In this document: piece by piece, positions 45,938-57,199 of the stretch
Numbering within the stretch: the stretch's first letter is position 1
How the letters are laid out: each line of letters starts with the position of its first letter
DNA from: Penium margaritaceum
Taxonomy: Eukaryota; Streptophyta; Zygnematophyceae; Desmidiales; Peniaceae
Length of the DNA: 64,000 bases
Assembly: GCA_023375785.1 (NCBI GenBank)
Contig: SZWC01000038.1
Span: forward strand, 79,463 to 143,462
Direction of reading: 5' to 3'
Notes under the pieces: model-generated
Seen by the model: the letters and a program-made list of their open reading frames with translations, nothing else
What the model was told of the DNA's origin: nothing
Databases searched by the model: none
Position numbers and translations under genes: made by a program

Positions 45938-47640
45938 AGGAACCTATTGCTCTACATGTGGTCCATATCCAATAATCTTTGTGTGTGATGGGACTGCTTT
46001 GGAAATCACAATGGTCTGAACACGGCAGGCATTCTTTTCACCCAACCGGGACTAATTCACAAAGTGCATAAGAGAAAAACATTCAAACGACTTGTAAGAG
46101 ACTTGGAGGCAAGGAAATTGTTCAAATGTGTTGCACTGCGCCAACTGCAAAATGACTACTTCACCCGGGCCAATCTAGAAAAGCTCTTGCAGAGATGAGA
46201 ACTTTGTGGTGCTGGCAACGTGGCTGCACTTGTGCAAAATATTGTGGTGGAGAGATAAATCCCTTCTAGAGCTCCTAAAGAAGCTCAAACAGTAAGAAAT
46301 GTGATACGAGTGCCACTTTACTTCACATGACGGATGGTAAACGAGCACAAGAATGACAATTGTTCTTTGTAATGCAGTGCCTGGTCATTCCTCCGGATTT
46401 CAAACACCTGAAAGCTTTGCGGACGTTTGGCACCAAAATCTCCCTCATAGAATCTGACGCCAATGTGCACCTCATTTGCTTCTTGGAGTACATACACGTC
46501 ATGGACATGGAACGTTGGAAGAATTTGGTGGATGCAATGCCCATAATTGCATCTTCCATTGATTTCTACACAATGCCGGTTATCACTGAGAACAAGAGGA
46601 GCATGACGCCTTAATTGTGGTGGGAACTAAATAATGCGGTGCACACTTGTCTCCTAAGCATTATGGCCAAACTACAAGACACCTGGGAGCCCCATGTCGA
46701 TGTAAGCTACTGTGTATGTGAACGTCCTGTTTTGTAATGCATTTTCATCCCAATTTGGATGTACGTCACCTTATTCTTATCTTTAATGTGCAGGTTCATG
46801 CACCATTTCCACCCTTCATTGCTCAAGAGGATGTTCCTACCGTGTTCTATCCACATTTTCCTGTCTAATACTTGCGACCGCATTACGAGGGACTTGAGAC
46901 CTCTGATGGGAGAAGCATCCTTGCATCAGCGGATGCAAAGTGCACTAGTGAGAGATCTGTCAGGAGAAACGGGAAGGTAACCTCTTTGATGTTTAAATTC
47001 TTCTGTCAAAATCTTATCATTTACGGATTTCACAGCATGTTCAACAAGGAGTCACAAAACAACATGTTCACCACCTTCTTGACAAGATTCCGCCACCATA
47101 GCTTGTCGTCTTTTGTCTTCTTTGACAACCCCTAAAAAATCTATGCATACATCCTTGGATGGAAGCCATGGCTTCTCACAAGAAACCGTTCCCTCTATGA
47201 TCCGTTCCACTTTGGATACATGGATGCTGCCAAGCACAAATGCTCAATAGGATTCAGTCCAGACATGTACTCTCGCCTTCTACGTAAGCTCATTACTCGT
47301 GTTCACCAATGTGGATGTGACCACAGAAAAGGGAAGATTGAAAAAAACTCATTCATGCTGTTGAGAAGGTGTGAACACATTGGCCAAAGAACAAGTCAAC
47401 CGCTTCATCTGTGACTTAACAGTGCAGAGATTGACACACACTACGGACAATGTGATGCACATGTTTCGTACAGTTTTTGCATGGTGGAGTTTCCACAAGA
47501 ACAAAAAACATGTAATGTTTCCAATTACGGCACCCTAGGATGACATCATCAGCCGTGGATATGGTAGTGACGACCCAGATTTACATGAAGAGTATGATGG
47601 GGATGCAGACAACGATGTTGACTTGAGATATGCAAGTTAG
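45938..47640 (+). pseudogene. Unrecognised decayed gene with plausible introns
   Basis: Several blocks read as protein over long distances with only isolated stops. One is at about 46,050-46,325 (with RKTFKRLVRDLEARKLFK), one at 46,360-46,700 (LVIPPDFKHLKAL, MERWKNLVDAMPIIA), one near 47,113-47,290 (YILGWKPWLLTRNRSLYD), and one at about 47,371-47,640 (WWSFHKNKKHVMF, then an acidic tail DADNDVD). Intron-like borders are GTAAGC near 46,702 with TGTGCAG near 46,793, and GTAACC near 46,977 with TTTCACAG near 47,034. A TAG at 47,536 and a TAA near 46,612 interrupt it. The family is not recognised. It may be a host gene fragment or the ORF of an unfamiliar transposon. The first ~100 bp show nothing clear. 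Confidence 0.45.
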
Positions 47641-48544
47641 ATACATTTACAAGTCACGGTTGAAAAGGATTGTAGATTTTCTCTCAAACTATTATTCCAC
47701 TTTCAATGTTAGATTTCAAAGGCCAATGAAGTTCTTTCTCACCACATATACTTGGACAAGTTTTGAAAACAGCAAAGGTGATTTAAATAGTACACCCAGA
47801 CAAAAATCAAAAACAGGTCAAAAATTGTAGTGATATGCTCCCAGCATACAAATCATGGACAGAGTTGGATGGTCAGTGAAGTCACGAGTAGTAGTTTTCA
47901 CAGTCGATAGCCAATTTATACAGATTTACCCATTTTGATGATTCATTAATGTAAATCTACTGGTTTTCATGATCGATTCATGCAAATCTACCCGTTTTGA
48001 CTGTTGATGTACCGCAACAAACCCAGCTTGATGGTTGATGACCTCAGAAGTAGTAGTTTTGGTAATCGCAACAATGCGGATTACCAAGCTTCATATCAGC
48101 CGTCGAGTTTGCAAAGGCTAGCGTGACTCGTTGGTCAAGCTCGTCATCATAAGTATTGCAGTGTTGAATTATTCTAGGTCAACAGAACTATAACGTAGGA
48201 AAGCCGATGCTCAAACAGTGATTTGGAAAGCAAATTGCTGGATGTAGCGGTCCACATTTGTGTATGCTAAGTAGTAAACCTTAGTTTTCTTTTGGTGCAT
48301 TTGAGCAAAGCTGAACTTTTTCAGCAATTGCAGGTTTGAAACGATGTCCAAGCATGCATGGTATTCGGTAAGAAATAACACACCCTTCTTGCAACCAGTC
48401 ACGTTATCTCTGCAAAACATCCATTGAAATGATCGAGTTACGAAGAACCACACGTTACATTGTAAGTGGTAGTTTTCCAATACACATCATCCAGAAGAAC
48501 TAGAGGTGGGGCTCTGCACATGTTTATGGGAGAGGTGTACAACA
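47641..48544. other. Non-coding, AT-rich stretch
   Basis: No convincing gene is seen. Short related phrases such as 'aaatctac' followed by 'gttttga' or 'ggtttt' recur between about 47,930 and 48,000, and 'agtagtagtttt' occurs near 47,890 and 48,049. This suggests an old, worn local repeat. It may be the 3' flank of the decayed gene. Confidence 0.4.
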
Positions 48545-49140
48545 ATGCTCATCATGCAGTGTCAAGGCGATATCGTTGGTTCAAGGATATGCTTTCCCCT
48601 CGTTTGTGTGTCGATGTAGCAGATACCAAATGATGGGGAGGCATGCATGTAAAGGACCTCACCGGTTTACGGGGAGGAAGAACAAACCTTCTCGGGCAAA
48701 GAGAAGCATAATGCACAAAAATACGGGTTTGCAAAGTACCACGTATCACATTTACAGATTTGAAGTTTGCACATAGCACACAACTACATTGAAGGGATGG
48801 CATCTTATGTAAGAATGAGGTGTCTGCATGATGATGATCATCATGCGGCTTCAAGTCGATATCATTGGTCAAAGCACCCCTCGTTCTTGCATCAATGAGA
48901 ATCTGAAACCCTTGCGTTGTGTAACTACAACCATTTTCTTAAGGAGGGAAGAGATATGCTGTAAGAGGCGGGTTTGCGATGTTTCACAGGTCACACAGCC
49001 ACCGCGTCGTACATATCACGTAGCAAAACTAGATGGGTTGTGCTTCAAAATCAGAGGAGTGTGCATGGTGATGATATTCATGTGAGATGAATTTGATATC
49101 ATTGGTTGGAGAGCAAGTGTTCCCCTCGTTTGTGCTTTGA
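48545..49140. repeat. Three diverged direct repeats (~240-290 bp apart)
   Basis: Related phrases beginning 'gatatcgttggtt' or 'gatatcattggt' and continuing to 'cccctcgtt' occur near 48,569, 48,858 and 49,098. Each is preceded by a 'catcatgc' or 'attcatgtg' phrase. The intervals are about 290 and 240 bp, so this looks like an old tandem repeat with much divergence. Short open frames here are not supported as genes. Confidence 0.5.
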
Positions 49141-49754
49141 CATTGCTCTCTTCATCAATTGGCATTGACATGCGAGAGGAGGTACTCGGTCCATATGCCA
49201 ATGTGTAAGGTCCCTCCATTCAAAGCCCACATCTACAAGCAAGAACAAGCGGCAGAGAGCAGCGACAACAACGACTATAGAGGTACTAATGAAAAGCCAT
49301 GACAAGCAGTAGCAAGCACGATGTGCACATGCAAGCGCCGGAAGGCAGCGGCAAGTATTAGCGACGGAGAGCGGCGACAAGTAGTGGAAAAAGCAAAAAT
49401 AGCGACAACATCGGGATGCAACGAGAAGTTGCATAAGGGGCACAAGGAAAGAAAGGGAGTATCATAAGAATAGGAGAGGAAGAGGAGCTTGGAGGTACAG
49501 CCATTGATGTGGAACTCCAAGTAGGAGCTCTTACTCAAACATACTGGGCCCTGTTGAGTGGTGCAATTACTCCGCAAGTGTCAAGCTCCGATATGGTGAA
49601 GACGGCACTACATTTGGAGTACTATATGGAAAGCTACGGATTTTATGCTGAATTCCCGAGTCCACGCCTACTGGGAATTCTCTCCTGTATAGGCCAGATG
49701 AATTCTGGCAACCAGCCTTGAAGCAGCCTAAAGGGCCTGGTTTGTAATATAGTG
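49141..49754. other. Non-coding stretch before the LTR-like unit
   Basis: It holds purine-rich sequence with repeated 'gcggc' and 'agcgacaa' phrases near 49,250-49,410. A 70-codon open frame on the plus strand from 49,509 shows no recognisable motif. No inverted-repeat ends could be supported. Confidence 0.35.
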
Positions 49755-49836
49755 TGTTGGTATGCGCAAGAGGGTTCCGCATGCCTCTAGTTAGCTCTGG
49801 GAGGGAGGGTACCTACTTACTGTGCAGCACTACACA

Positions 49837-50453
49837 ACTACCCTGGTCAAGGAGTCCTCTACCTGACTGGGCAGGAATCATGCACCTTGACCATGAGGCC
49901 TACACTGCATCATCAGCCACATGCATGAAGTCTGGGCCTTTCAATCTTCATGGGCCAATCTGGTACGAGCATCAGGAGACTCCTGATCGAGGGATCTGAT
50001 GCAACACCATGGAAACATCAACGGTCTTCAGAGGAAAGCCTGAAGAGCAAGCAACCTCTTTGGGAAACTTCACCTGAAGACCTCACGAAGCTTCCTCAAG
50101 GAGGAAGCTTCTCCTTATGGCAGCAGGGATGCCAGTAGTAACTCNACTACCCTGGTCAAGGAGTCCTCTAGCTGACTGGGCAGGAATCATGCACCCTGAC
50201 CATGAGGCCTACACTGCATCATCAGCCACATGCATGAAGTCTGGGCCTTTCAATCTTCATGGGCCAATCTGGTACGAGCATCAGGAGACTCCTGATCGAG
50301 GGATCTGATGCAACACCATGGAAACATCAACGGTCTTCAGAGGAAAGCCTGAAGAGCAAGCAACCTCTTTGGGAAACTTCACCTGAAGACCTCACGAAGC
50401 TTCCTCAAGGAGGAAGCTTCTCCTTATGGTAGCAGGGATGCCAGTAGTAACTC
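49837..50453. other. Assembly join: duplicated contig end in the LTR-like unit
   Basis: Segments 49,837-50,144 and 50,146-50,453 (308 bp each) are nearly the same, with about three visible differences, and a single 'n' at 50,145 lies between them. The pattern is the same as at 19,929. The few differences suggest two alleles or two copies of the family. Confidence 0.8.
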
Positions 50454-50570
50454 TGACTTACCAGGAAGCTTCACCTCAAAAGAAGCTTCTCCAAGAGGCA
50501 GAAAACCTGAATCACCTAAAGGAAGCTTCTCTTTCAGGTGGTCAACTTTCCAGATCCACGGGTATAAAAG
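50396..50570 (+). promoter_or_regulatory. GAAGCTTC palindromes upstream of a TATA box
   Basis: GAAGCTTC occurs at 50,396, 50,413, 50,465, 50,482 and 50,522, followed by TATAAAAG at 50,563-50,570. GAAnnTTC is the core of a heat-shock element. Five perfect copies in about 135 bp before the TATA box suggest a stress-responsive promoter; this is inference from motif only. Confidence 0.5.
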
Positions 50571-51075
50571 GCGAAGCTCCTCTCACTTCACATCCATCTC
50601 AGCATTATGCAAGCAGTCAGCTCTGCTCAAGCCTCACACTCTGGAGCCCAGACCAAGACTCTGCTGGAGATCCCTCCAAGGCCCCTGTAAGCCTAGCAAG
50701 GCCTGCCAACCTGGGTGGAGGCTACCCTGGAGGCCAGTCAACCAGGAGACTACGCCAAGACCCTTGTCACGACGGCCTAGAGGGCTTAGCAAGGCGTTGC
50801 CCCTCTGTGGACCAGGAGCTGTGCTAGCCTAGCTTGCCTAGGATTTTTCATGTACCATAATTGTACTTTGTATCAATCAAGACTTCAGTCCACAGTGCCC
50901 AACCCTTCTCCTGCTACTGTACATGCTGCACTGCTGATCACCCAAAGACCCTACCAGCAAGGGTCCTAGCCCTTGCTGCCTGTCTCACAAAATCAATAGG
51001 CCCATCGTTCCAAACTGCAGCCAGGTCCTACAAGCAACCGTAAGCAACAAGAACATCAACAACAGTGGCAAGTCA

Positions 51076-54000
51076 GTAAGTGTGGTAAACTTTGACAACT
51101 CATAATACGAGTCACAAATGGTCAGAGGGAGAGACAGCGGTTTGGGAACCCTATGTATCTACTAGAAAGGAAAAAGAACTTCAATACGTAGTGGCACGGT
51201 GTGGCTAATATGCACACCAAACAACCAAACTAGGCATATGTCACTGACCATGACCAGAGAACTTCACTATGGGTGGTCAACGTTAACCAAGCATAGACCA
51301 AGTCACAGACGGTCAGGGGGAGGAAACAATGCTATGGGGATATCAGTTCTCAACTAGCAAGTACAATGACCTTCAGTCAGTAGTAGCACGGTCTGGATAC
51401 CATGCACAATGACCGACCAAAGTAGGCAAACGTAATGCCTTTGACCAAAGAAATCCGCTGTGTGTGGTCAACGTTCACAACTCATAATACAAGTCACAAA
51501 TGGTCGGAGGGGGAAACAATGGTTTGGGAACACCAGGTATCAAATAGCAAGCACAAGGAGTTTCAATACGTTGTAGCACAGTGTGGATACCATGCACGAT
51601 GACCAACCAAAACAGGCATATGTCACTGACCATGACCAAATAATGGCACTAAGTGTGGTAAACTTTGACAACTCATAACACGAGTCACAAATGGTCAGGG
51701 TGGAAGATAATGGTTTGTGAACAATAGTTATCGACTAGAAAGTACAAATATCTTCAATATGTAGTGGCACAGTGTGGCTACAATGCACAGTGACCAACCA
51801 AAGTATGCATATGTCACTGACCATGAACAAAGAATTTCACTTCATGTGGTCAACATTTACAACTCACAACACAGGTCGCAGATAGTCAGAGGGGGCTAAC
51901 AATGGTTTGGGTACACTGTCTGTCAACAAGAGAGCACAAAGACCTTCGATACGTAATGACACGGCGTGGTAACCATGTACAGTGACAAACCAAAGTAGGC
52001 ATGTGTCACATCCCATGACCAAACAGGTTTTACAGTGTGTGGTCAACGCTGAAAACTCATAACACGAGTCACAATGGTCAGTGGGGGATACCATGGGCTG
52101 GGAACACTAGATATCAACTAGCAAGTAGAAAGCTTTTTCATAGGTAGTGCCACGGTGTGGCTAGCGTGCACAGTGACCAACCAAAGGATGCACGCGTCAC
52201 TGACTATGACCGAAGAAGTCCACTATGTATGGTCAACATTGAAAACTCAGAACACGAGTCACAAATGGTCAGAGGGAGAGACAATGGTTTGGGAACCCTA
52301 TGCATCGACTAGAAAGGACAAAGAACTTCAATACATAGTGGCACGGTGTGACTACTATGCACACCAAACAACCAAACTAGGCATATGTCACCAATCATGA
52401 TGAAAGAACTCCAATATCGGTGGTCAACATTCACCAACCATAACACGAGTCACAAACGGTAAGAGGGGGAAACAATGGTCTGTGAATATCAGTTCTCAAC
52501 TAGCAAGTACAGCGACCTTCAATGAGTATAAGCACGGTGTGGCTTCCATGCACAACGACCGACCAAAGCAGGCATATGTACTACCTTTGACCAAAGAAAT
52601 CCGCTGAGTGTAGTCAGTGTTGAAAACTCATAATAGGAGTCACCAATGGTCAGCGGGGGAGAGAATGGTTTGGGAACACCAGGTATCAACTAGCAAGCAC
52701 AATGACCTTCAATAAGTTGTTGCACGGTGTGGATACCATGCACGATGACTAACCAAAGTAGGCATATGTCACTGACCATGACCAAATAATGTCACTAAGT
52801 GTGGTAAACTTTGACAACTCATAACACGAGTCACAAATGGTCAGAGGGAGAGACAATGGTTTGGGAACCCTATGTATCCACTAGAAAGGACAAAGAACTT
52901 CAATACGTAGTGGCACGGTGTGGGTAATATGCACAACGAATAACCAAACTAGGCATATGTCACTGACCATGACCAGAGAATTTCAATATGGGTGGTCAAC
53001 GTTGACCAACCACAACATGAGTCAAAAACGGTCAGGGGAGGAAACAATGCAATGGGAATATCAGATCTCAACTAGCAGGTACAACGACCTTCAGTCAGTA
53101 GTAGCACGGTGTGGATACCATGCACAATTACCGACCAAAGTAGGCATATGTACTGCCTTTGACCAAAGAAACCCCCTGTGTGTGGTCAACATTGACAACT
53201 CATAATACGAGTCACAGATGGTTGGAGGGGGAAACAATGGTTTGGGAACACCAAGTACCAAATACAAAGCACAAGGAGCTTCAATGTGTTGTGGCATGGT
53301 GTGGATACCATGCGCGATGACCAATCAAAGTAGGCATATGTCACTGACAATGACCAAATAATGGCACTAAGTGTGGTAAACCTTGACAACTCATAACAAG
53401 AGTCACAAATGGTCAGGGTGGAATCTAAAGGTTTGTGAATACTAGTTATCCACTAACAAGTGCAAATACCTTCAATATGTAGTGGCACAGTGTGGCTACA
53501 ATGCACAGTGACCAACCAAATTATGCATATGTGACTGACCATGAACAAAGAATTTCACTTCATGTGGTCAACATTTACAACTCACAACACGGGTCACAGA
53601 TAGTAAAAGGGGGCTAACAATGTTTTAGGAACACTAGCTGTCAACAAGAAAGCACACAGACCTTCGGTACGTAATGACACGGCGTGGTAACCATGTATAG
53701 TAACAAACGAAAGTAGGCATGTGTTACAAACCATGACCAAACAAATTTCACAGTGCGTGGTCAACGTTGAAAACTCATAGCACGAGTCACAACTGGTCAG
53801 TGGGGGAAACCATGGGTTGGGAACACTTGTTATCAACTAGCAAGTAGAAATATTTTCAACAAGAAGTTGCACGGTGTGGCTAGCGTGCACAGTGACCAAC
53901 CAAAGGATGCATATGTCAGTGACTATGACCAAAGAAGTCCACTATTTGTGGTCAACATTGACAACTCATAACACAAGTCACAAATGGTCAGAGGGAGAGA

Positions 54001-57000
54001 CAATGGTTTGGAAACCCTATGTGTCGACTAGAAAGGACAAGGAACTTCAATACGTAGTGGCACGGTGTGGCTAATATGCACACCAAACAACCAGACTAGG
54101 CATGTGTCACTGACCATGACGAGAGAATTTCAATATGGGTGGTCAACGTTGACCAACCATAACACAAGTCAAAAACGGTCAAGGGAGGAAACAATGCTAT
54201 GGGAATATCAGTTCTCAACTAGCAAGTACAACGACCTTCAGTCAGTAGTAGCACGGTGTGGCTACCATGCACAATGAACGACCAAAGTACACATATGTAC
54301 TGCCTTTGACCAAAGAAATATGCTGTGTGTGGTCAACATTGTCAACTCATAATACGAGTAACAAATGGTCAGAGGGGGAAACAGTGGTGTGGGAACACCA
54401 AGTATCAAAAAGCGAGCACAAGGATCTTCAATACGTTGTGGCACGGTGTGGATACCATGCACGATGACAACCAAAGTAGGCATATGTCACTGACCATGAC
54501 CAAATAATGGCACTAAGTGTGGTAAACCTTGACAACTCATAACACGAGTCACAAATGGTCAGAGGGAGAGACAATGGTTTGGGAACCCTATGCATGGACT
54601 AGAACGAACAAATAAGTTCAATACGTAGTGGCACGGTGTGGCTACTATGCACACCAAACAACCAAACTAGGCATATGTCACTGACTATGACCAGATAATC
54701 TCAATATGGGTGGTCAACGTTAACCAACCATAACACAAGTCACAAACGGTCAGGGGAGGAAACAATGCTATGGGAATATCTGTTCTCAACTAGCAAGTAC
54801 AACGCCCTTCAATCAGTAGTAGCACGGTGTGGCTACCATGCACAATGACCGACCAAAATAGGCATGTGTACTGCCTTTGACCAAAGAAATCCGTTGTGTG
54901 TGGTCAACGTTGACAACTCATAATACAAGTCAAATATAGTCAGAGGGGGAAACAATTGTTTGGGAACACCAGGTATCAACTAGCAAGCACAATGACCTTC
55001 AATACGCTGTGGCACGGTGTCGATACCATGCATGATGACCAACCAAGGTATGCATATGTCACTGACCATGACCAAAGAATGTCACCATGTGTGGTAAACT
55101 TTGACAGCTCATAATACGAGTCACAAATGGTCATAGTGGAAGACAATGCTTTCTAAATACTAGATATCGACTAGCAAGTACAAGTACCTATAATATGTAG
55201 TGGCAGAGTGTGGCTACAATGCATATTGACCAGCGAAAATATGCATATGTCACTGACCATGACCAAAGAATTTCACTTCATGTGGTCAATGTTGACAACC
55301 CACAACACGAGTCACGGATTATCAGAGGGGCTAACAACGGTTTGGGAACACTGGCTATGAACAAGAAAGCAAAAGGACCTTTGATACGTAGGGACACGGC
55401 ATGGTAACCATGTACAGGGACAAACCAAAGTAGGCATATGTCACAACCCATGACCAAACGGATTTTACAGTGTGTGGCCAACGTTGGAAACTCATAACAC
55501 GAGTCACAAATGGTCAGTGGGGGAAACCATGGGTTGGGAACACTAGTTTTCAACTAGCAAGTCGAAATACTTTCAACAAGTAGTGGCACGGTGTGGCTAG
55601 CGTGCACAGTGACCAACCAAAGGATGCGTATGTCACTAACTATGACCGGAGAAATCCACTATGTGTGGTCAACATGTACAACTCAAACCACGAGTCACAG
55701 ATGGTCAGAGGGGGAAACAATGGTTTGGGAACACCAGGTATCAAATAGCAAGCACAAGGAGCTTCAATACGGTAATGCACAGTGTGGATACCATGCACGA
55801 TGACCAACCACATTAGGCATATGTCTCTGACCATGACCAAATAATGACACTAAGTGTGGTAAACCTTGACAACTCATAACACGAGTCACAAATGGTCAGG
55901 GTAGAAGATAATGGTTTGTGAACACTAGTTATCGACTAGCAAGTACAAATACCTTCAACATGTAGTGGCAAAGTGTGGCTACAACGCACAGTGACCAACC
56001 AAAGTATGCATATGTCACTGACCATGAACAAAGAATTTCACTTCATGTGGTCAGAGGGAGAAACAATGGTTTGGAAACCCTATGTATCGACTAGAAAGGA
56101 CAAGGAACTTCAATACGTAGTGGCACGGTGTGGGTAATATGCACACCAAACAACCAGACTAGGCATATGTCACTGACCATGACCAGAGAATTTCAACATG
56201 GGTGGTCAATGTTGACCAACCATAACACGAGTCAAAAACGGTCAGGGGAGGAAACAATGCTATGGGAATATCAGTTCTCAACTAGCAAGTACAACGACCT
56301 TCAGTCAGTAGTAGCACGGTGTGGATACCATGCACGATGACCAACTAAAGTGTGCATATGTCACTGACCATGACCAAATAATGGCACTAAGTGTGGTAAA
56401 CATTGACAGCTCATAACACGAGTCACAAATGGTCAGAGTGGACAACAATGGCTTGTGAATACTAGTTATGGACTAGCGAGTACAAATACCTTCAATATGT
56501 AGTGGCACAGTGTGGCTACAATGCACAGTGACCAACCAAAGTATGCATATGTGACTGACCGTGAACAAAGAATTTCACTTCATGTGGTCAACATTTACAA
56601 CTCACAACACGGGTCACAGAAAGTCAGAGGGGGCTAACAATGGTTTGGGAACACTAGCTGTCAACAAGAAAGCACAAAGTCCTTCGGTACGTAATGACAT
56701 GGCGTGGTAACCATGTAAAGTAACAAACCAAAGTAGGCATGTGTCGCAAACCATGACCAAACAGATTTCACAGGGTGTGGTCAACGTTGAAAACTCATAG
56801 CACGAGTCACAACTGGTCAGTGGGGGAAACCATGGGTTGGGAACACTAGTCATCAACTAGCAAGTAGACAGATTTTCAACAAGTAGTGGCACGATGTGGC
56901 TAGCGTGCACAGTGACCAACCAAAGGATGCATATGTCACTGACTATGACCGAAGAAGTCCCCTATTTGTGGTCAACATTGAAAACTCATAACACGAGTCA

Positions 57001-57199
57001 CAAATGGTTAGAGGGAGAGACAATGGTTTGGGAACCCTATGTATCGACTATAAAGGACAAGGAACTTCAATACGTAGTGGCACGGTGTGGCTAATATGCA
57101 CACCAAACAACCAAACTAGGCATATGTCACTGACCATGATGAGAGAATTTCAATATGGGTGGTCAACGTTGACCAACCATAACACGAGTCAAAAACGGT
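51076..57199. repeat. 191-bp satellite, right-hand segment
   Basis: It resumes within a B monomer ('taagtgtggtaaac') and continues F-A-B-C-D-E-F-A-B-F-A-B-C-D-E and so on, with E cores near 52,158, 53,877, 55,594 and 56,897. Irregular joins occur near 54,560 (B head to E tail), 55,690 (E to B) and 56,050 (C to E tail). The array stops within an F monomer at 'caaaaacggt' (57,199), where the 20-bp minisatellite starts with no gap. Confidence 0.92.

Larger units (their letters stand above)
49755..51064 (+). repeat. LTR-like unit of another (copia-type?) family
   Basis: It starts TGTTGGTATG and ends near 'catcaacaaca', so it has TG...CA ends of the copia kind. It contains a TATA box at 50,563 with palindromic GAAGCTTC motifs upstream, as expected of an LTR promoter region, and no coding domain. 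About 308 bp is duplicated around the 'n' at 50,145, so the true length is nearer 1.0 kb. Only about 11 bp separate its right end from satellite DNA at 51,076. No clear target-site duplication was found. It could be a solo LTR or the end of a truncated element. Confidence 0.55.

Noticed and set aside
49509-49721. Small open frame or MITE-like unit near GGGCCCTGTT and AAAGGGCC
   Set aside because: The ends do not form a convincing terminal inverted repeat and no target-site duplication was found. The peptide has no recognisable motif.
91-57199. Many 60-100 codon open frames on both strands with similar peptides (such as those with NNQTRHMSLTMT)
   Set aside because: They come from the 191-bp satellite. 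The monomer is not a multiple of three, frames change at every unit, and there is no start-site or splice context, so they are not genes.
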